Part shown: one piece after another, positions 59,900 to 64,000 of the stretch
Layout of the letters: the number at the start of each line of letters is the position of its first letter
Position numbering within the stretch: the stretch's first letter is position 1
Source: Spisula solida
Lineage: Eukaryota; Mollusca; Bivalvia; Venerida; Mactridae
Reading direction: 5' to 3'
Length of the DNA stretch: 64,000 bases
NCBI GenBank assembly: GCA_947247005.1
Contig: OX365944.1
Location: 17,831,501-17,895,500 of the forward strand
Program-made: the position numbers and the translations under genes
The notes under the pieces: model-generated
The model's input: only the letters and a program-made list of their open reading frames with translations
Told to the model about the DNA's origin: nothing
Database searches by the model: none

Positions 59900-61720
59900 G
59901 ACTCATTATCTTATTTGTCCCACTGCGCCTGTGTAGTGATACCGACACAATGACCGTGAACCCACTTTTCGCATCGATCGCAACAAATCCAGTCTGGAGA
60001 GTCGTCATACGGCTGTGAACAAATCGGACAAACACCTTCATCTTCTGCTTCAGTATCTCCTGTCTTTCTTTTCTTCTGGTTGCCTTTGTTGGCACCCTTT
60101 GACCGTTTACTTTTGCCTGAACCACTTCCGCTTGTGCATAGACCGTCTCGTTCCACATCAGTGTTTTTATCACCAGCAGTTGATGTCGACTGTTCTCTCG
60201 CTTCTTGTCGTGATTCAGGAGATTCAAATACTTGTTGCGTTAATATGAAATCAGTTCGTTTTTAGCTCACCTGTCACAAAGTATCAGAGTGAGCTTTTGT
60301 GATCACCCGTCGTCCGTCCGTCCGTCAACAATTTGCTTGTGTAGACACTTGAGGTCACAATGTTGGCCTAATAATTATGAAACTTGGTCACAATGATCGT
60401 ATCAACAAAATCTAGGTCAAGTTTAATATTGGGTCATCTGGGGTCAAAAACTAGGTCACAATGTCAAATAAAATAAAAACCTTGTGTAGTCACTATATGT
60501 CACAATTTTGACCTAATCTTTATGAAACTTGGTCACAATGATCATGTCAACAGAATCTAGGTCAAGTTCGATATTGGGTCCATCCGGGGTAAAAAACTAG
60601 GTCACAATGTCAAGTCATAGAAAAACCTTGTGTAGTCACTAGAGGTCATAATTTTGACCTAATCTCTATGAAACTTGGTCACAATGATCATCACAACAAA
60701 ATCTAGGTCAAGTTTGATATTGGGTCAAAAACTAGATCAAACGGTCAAACCATAGAAAAATCTGTGTATTCACTAGAGGTCACAATTTTGACATAATCTT
60801 TATGAAACTTAGTCACAATGATCATTTTAACTTAATCTAGGTCAGATGCAATATTGGGTCATCTGGGGTCAAAAACCAGGTCACAATGTCAAATCATAGA
60901 AAAAAACCTTGTGTAGTCACTAGACGCCACAATTTTGACCTAATATTTATGACACTTGGTCACAATGATCATCACAACAAAATCTATGTCATGTTTGATA
61001 TTGGGTTATCTAGGGTAAAAAACTAGGTCACAAGGTCAAACCATAGAAAAACCTTGTATAGTCTCTAGAGGTAACAATTTTAGCCTAATCCTTGTGAAAC
61101 TTGGGTCATCTCGGCAACATCTAGGTCAAATGCGATATTGCGTCATATGGAACCAAGAACTAGGTCAAATCACAGATCTTGCATGTACTGCTACAACAGG
61201 TGAGCGACCTAGGGCCCTCTTGTTATTAAACTCGTTGACAATAACAATATGACACTCGGCAGAGTCTCGATGGTAACCTCTCCATCTGCTAACAGGTCCA
61301 AAATCTGCTGCGGACCACTTTTATCTAGTATATCCGTTTCTTGATCGTCTTCCACCGGGAATGTTTCAAGGGGCAGAGATGTAGCTGCTGGGAATTCTCT
61401 AGGTGGTATAATCGTTGTTTTACCGGGAACTGACACTGTTGTTGCGGTAAACCCTTTCTTGTCCACCTTTCATCATTGATGGCTGGTTGGAAGGGACGAT
61501 CAATTGGTTCACTTGGACCAAATTCTGCCGCTGGAATTATTTCACTATTAAAAGGATAGATGTCGCACGCCCGAAATCCACTTTTTGAATATTTGTTGGG
61601 GTCACTGTAGCATTCCAAGCATCTGTGAATAATGCAGGAAAGAACCATTTGTTTATTTGATGCAGTGGATTTTCCTGCAGAAATTCAGAACATGATTTGT
61701 TCAAAGATCAATATGTCGAT
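59900..61720 (-). pseudogene. pogo/Jerky-type DDE transposase C-terminus with a PHD finger
   Basis: On the minus strand near 61690-61600 one frame gives INKWFFPALFTDAWNATVTP TNI. After a frameshift SGFRACDIYPFNSEIIPAAE FGPSEP follows, the 'nfp.LF..aW..a.t..ni.sGFr.tGI.PfN.ev.p...FaPS' end of pogo/Jerky transposases. A dispersed repeat (60262-61228) then interrupts. Beyond it come a basic linker (GSGSGKSKRSKGANKGNQKK) and CPICSQPYDDSPDWICCDRC EKWVHGHC, a PHD-type zinc finger (C-x2-C, C-x2-C, H-x2-C). The last pair is spoiled: a stop follows QWDK, then ICPFYE has tyrosine where the second cysteine should be. PHD fingers bind histone tails and are found at the C-terminus of some animal pogo-like transposases. 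Dead copy. Confidence 0.72.
60262..61228. repeat. GGTCACAATG-type repeat inserted in the transposase remnant
   Basis: Starts 'agctcacctgtcacaaagta tcagagtgagc' and ends 'ggtgagcgacctagggccctc'. It contains about six internal units of about 145 bp with 'taatctttatgaaacttggt cacaatgatcat' and 'ggtcatctggggtcaaaaac taggtcac' phrases. The interrupted coding frames continue on either side, so it inserted after the transposon. Confidence 0.85.
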
Positions 61721-62379
61721 CTGTCTAGTGGTTGTAATTGGTGTGTAGAGTGAGGGTTACGGTTAAGCCAGTAAGTGGATGTTTACTTCCATGGCACACA
61801 CCATATATAAAATTCCTGAGAAATAACATCTGTACATAATATGGCAGTAAAACTAAAGTTCGGTAATCACTGTCGCTACCACGTTTGTCCTCCCATTTCA
61901 ATAAAATATTCATCACGACTGTATACTAATAGTAAATAATTTGAACGAATAGATCTAATAGCTAGATATCTAGATCAATCTATAACCAACCACAACATTG
62001 TATTTAGTTAGATATGATAAAATTATATTTTCAAGAGTAATATTTCTTATGCAGGCCTACACCGATGGTCAGCATAATGCTGTCTATTAGGATTAAATTT
62101 AGTAGATCTAGATACCTTAGATACCTATCTTTATTCATTTGATTTTGCATTGACCCGACCTATTAAATAAATACGCTCATTAGGAATAGTCTAGTTGGAT
62201 TGTCGACCCTATAAAAATTAAGTGTCCGTAGTTTTACTGCATTACCTGAATTTATTTGGCGAGCCAAACTTCCTCACCCTAGATTTTTCTAGAATTTTGA
62301 TATGTTATATGTCAATGTTTTCTGATGCCAAAACAATCAAATTTGTTTATTTTGCAATTTGTTTGAGGTTAAGCCTATT
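61721..62379. other. Gene-less region
   Basis: AT-rich sequence, no recognised exon. A minus-strand frame at 61725-61916 shows no motif. Confidence 0.35.
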
Positions 62380-62700
62380 TTTACTGTAGAATGACTAGAC
62401 TTAATTGGTATTGCAAAATTAAGCAGCCACTTATCAATCCAGTTGCAAAGTTTCTCAAGGTCACTTTCAATTTTATCTTGGTCATCAGAAGTATGTATAG
62501 CACGATAAATTTTACTGTCGTCAGCAAACAATTTATATACTGATTCTAGTTCATCTGGCATGTCTTTCATATAAATTAAACTGGTCCAAATACAGAGCAT
62601 TGAGTGATGCCCGAAGTTACTAGCTTCAATTCTGCGCATATACCGTTCACGACAACTCGTTGCCTTCTATCAGATAAACAGTTGTTACTAGTATTATAAG
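62380..62700 (-). pseudogene. Non-LTR retrotransposon reverse transcriptase fragment
   Basis: On the minus strand one frame gives CLSDRRQRVVVNGICAELKL VTSGI and then a degraded 'QGSV.GP' motif. A frameshift leads to YMKDMPDELESVYKLFADDS KIY, where F-A-D-D is the catalytic motif, followed by KLCNWIDKWLLNF, the usual 'L..W...W.L.FN' helix. These are reverse-transcriptase motifs 4 to 6 of a LINE. About 100 residues remain, with a stop and a frameshift. The clade (jockey/CR1-like) cannot be fixed from this. Confidence 0.8.
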
Positions 62701-62799
62701 CGGTTCCAGATTTTTAGTTAACAATACGAGTATATTCCCCATACATAACAGATTTAGTGACGGGATGAACAGAAAATAGTCATTAAAAATTGCAAACAA

Positions 62800-63425
62800 T
62801 ACAGAAGTCCTCTACCGGTTTGAAGCCATTTTCAATGTTTCTGTTGCCATAGCAAACACAATTTATGTCGGAATTAAAATATTGTTCGAAGTGCATAATC
62901 CACCACATACCGAGTTTCCTAAACCTAGTTTGGAAACTGTCCGAGTTATGTCGGGATTCAGATTTAAGACGAACGGACGGAGGGCAAACTTCTAGTCCCC
63001 TCCGGTTAAAATTGGTTGGGGTCTAATAAGGCTCAGATATATATGGCACAGCGCATATAACTCTTGCCCATTTTCATCTTTTTGTAGTTTCAAACTGTTT
63101 TTATTTAGCCGGGGGTGGAATTCAACATACTGAATATTCAGCATATACCACACCATATAGCGCGTAATGCTATGGGGGTATTACTAGTAAGGTAATCATT
63201 AAATTGTATTTAGGTGATGAGTTGGAATAATCGGTTTGTGTTTAGTTGGCAGGTTAATCCAGATTTTAGTTTGTTTTTATTTTGGCTTAACCGGTAGGGA
63301 ACTTCTGTATATGCTTGCAATTCTTAATGACTTGTTCATTACGTCATATCTCGATTTGTTCAATTACGTCATTTTACTTATTGAAAGTAGGTCATACGAC
63401 TAGACGGGCCTTTCAACGTTTTAGA
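62800..63425. repeat. Dispersed repeat pieces ('accggtaggggactt')
   Basis: A minus-strand copy of the 23219-23490 family covers about 62800-63010 ('agtcctctaccggtttgaag' to 'gtcccctccggttaaaattgg'). A short plus-strand tail 'taaccggtagggaacttctg tat' continues at 63290-63345, followed by 'cattacgtcatatctcgatt' that matches 52150. The middle is unique. Confidence 0.65.
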
Positions 63426-63429
63426 TACT

Positions 63430-64000
63430 GTTAATATACCCCCAGATACATAGTATATGGTGGCTATACTGGAGTCATGCTTGTGGTTGGTTGGTCCGTA
63501 TAATTTTGTCCGCGCTATTTCTCTGTAACCCTTGCTCAGATTTTTACAAAACTTTGTATGAATGATCAGTACCAAGTCTAGTTGTGCATATCGTCGGCAC
63601 ACATTGGTCGGATCAATTTTAAGGTAGTTATGGCCCTTTATTTTTTTACACTTATAAATTGTGTCCGTGCTATTTCTCTGTAACCCTTGGTCGGATTTTA
63701 ACAAAACTTTGTATGAATAATCAGTACCAAGTCTAGTTGTGCATAACGTCGGCACACGTTGGTCGGATCAATTTTGAGGTAGTTATGGCCCTTTAATTGT
63801 TTACACTTATAAATTTTGTCCTAGCTATTTCTATGTAACCATTGGTCGGATTTTAACGAAACTTTGCATGAATGATCAGTACCAAATCTAGTTGTGCATA
63901 TCGTCGACACGTTGGTCGGATCAATTTAAGGTAGTTATGGCCCTTTGTTTTTTACACTGAAAATTATGTCTGTGCTATTTTTCAGCAACCAATGGTCGGA
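63430..64000 (+). repeat. Dispersed repeat with about 155-bp internal tandem units
   Basis: Head 'tatacccccagatacatagt', then three full units and a partial one starting at about 63500, 63656, 63810 and 63960. Shared phrases are 'gctatttctctgtaaccctt', 'aaactttgtatgaatgatca gtaccaagtctagttgtgca' and 'ggtagttatggccctt'. The minus-strand frame 63378-63755 is this repeat translated. It runs off the right edge. Confidence 0.8.

Noticed and set aside
63378..63755. 125-residue minus-strand frame
   Set aside because: Antisense of the 155-bp internal repeat at the right edge.

Overview
This is eukaryotic DNA, most likely from a bivalve mollusc. The evidence is its AT-rich sequence, spliced exons with GT-AG borders, and many dispersed repeats built from GGTCACAATG-type, GTCCGTCCGT-type and 'CTATATGCTCACCC' phrases that I associate with bivalve genomes. 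The species cannot be named from the sequence. There is no bacterial gene layout, no CRISPR array and no rRNA.

The one apparently functional gene is a plus-strand seven-transmembrane receptor of the secretin/adhesion/Methuselah-like type, spanning 3946-38124. Its exon phases join perfectly: exon 1 is split as 3946-4038 and 18532-18953, followed by 24642-24889, 25666-25901 and 36547-38124. The lengths add to 859 codons including the stop. The protein has a signal peptide, a cysteine-rich somatomedin-B-like segment, a glycosylated ectodomain, seven membrane helices and a short tail.

The most striking structure is a 14.5 kb foldback element (4039-18524) inserted into the first coding exon. Its arms are inverted tandem arrays of a 65/130-bp repeat, and it is flanked by the 7-bp target duplication GTCAAAA. 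Removing the element plus one duplication restores a continuous reading frame, so it is either an insertion mutation or a transposon-made intron. A second foldback element of 9.9 kb (26485-36405) fills the last intron. It has different array repeats but the same terminal motif GTGYGTGAAGTTRGC and also a 7-bp duplication (AATTTAA). I see no transposase in either. A third inverted repeat (28481-32327) and a 613-bp terminal-inverted-repeat element (30498-31110) are nested in its loop. The introns before exons 2 and 3 hold tandem arrays of 55 bp and about 52 bp in which splice-acceptor-like sequence is repeated.

The rest is a graveyard of transposable elements. There are decayed coding fragments of Harbinger (1-220 and 55700-55855), hAT (19468-21570, in intron 1 of the gene), PIF1-like helicase (44270-45460), MULE (53302-53772), piggyBac (56040-56690), pogo/Jerky with a PHD finger (59900-61720) and a non-LTR reverse transcriptase (62380-62700). 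An SGNH-like fragment lies at 58404-59183 and a small membrane-anchor exon at 54672-54846. Non-coding dispersed repeats, MITE-like copies and SINE-like pieces occupy much of what remains.
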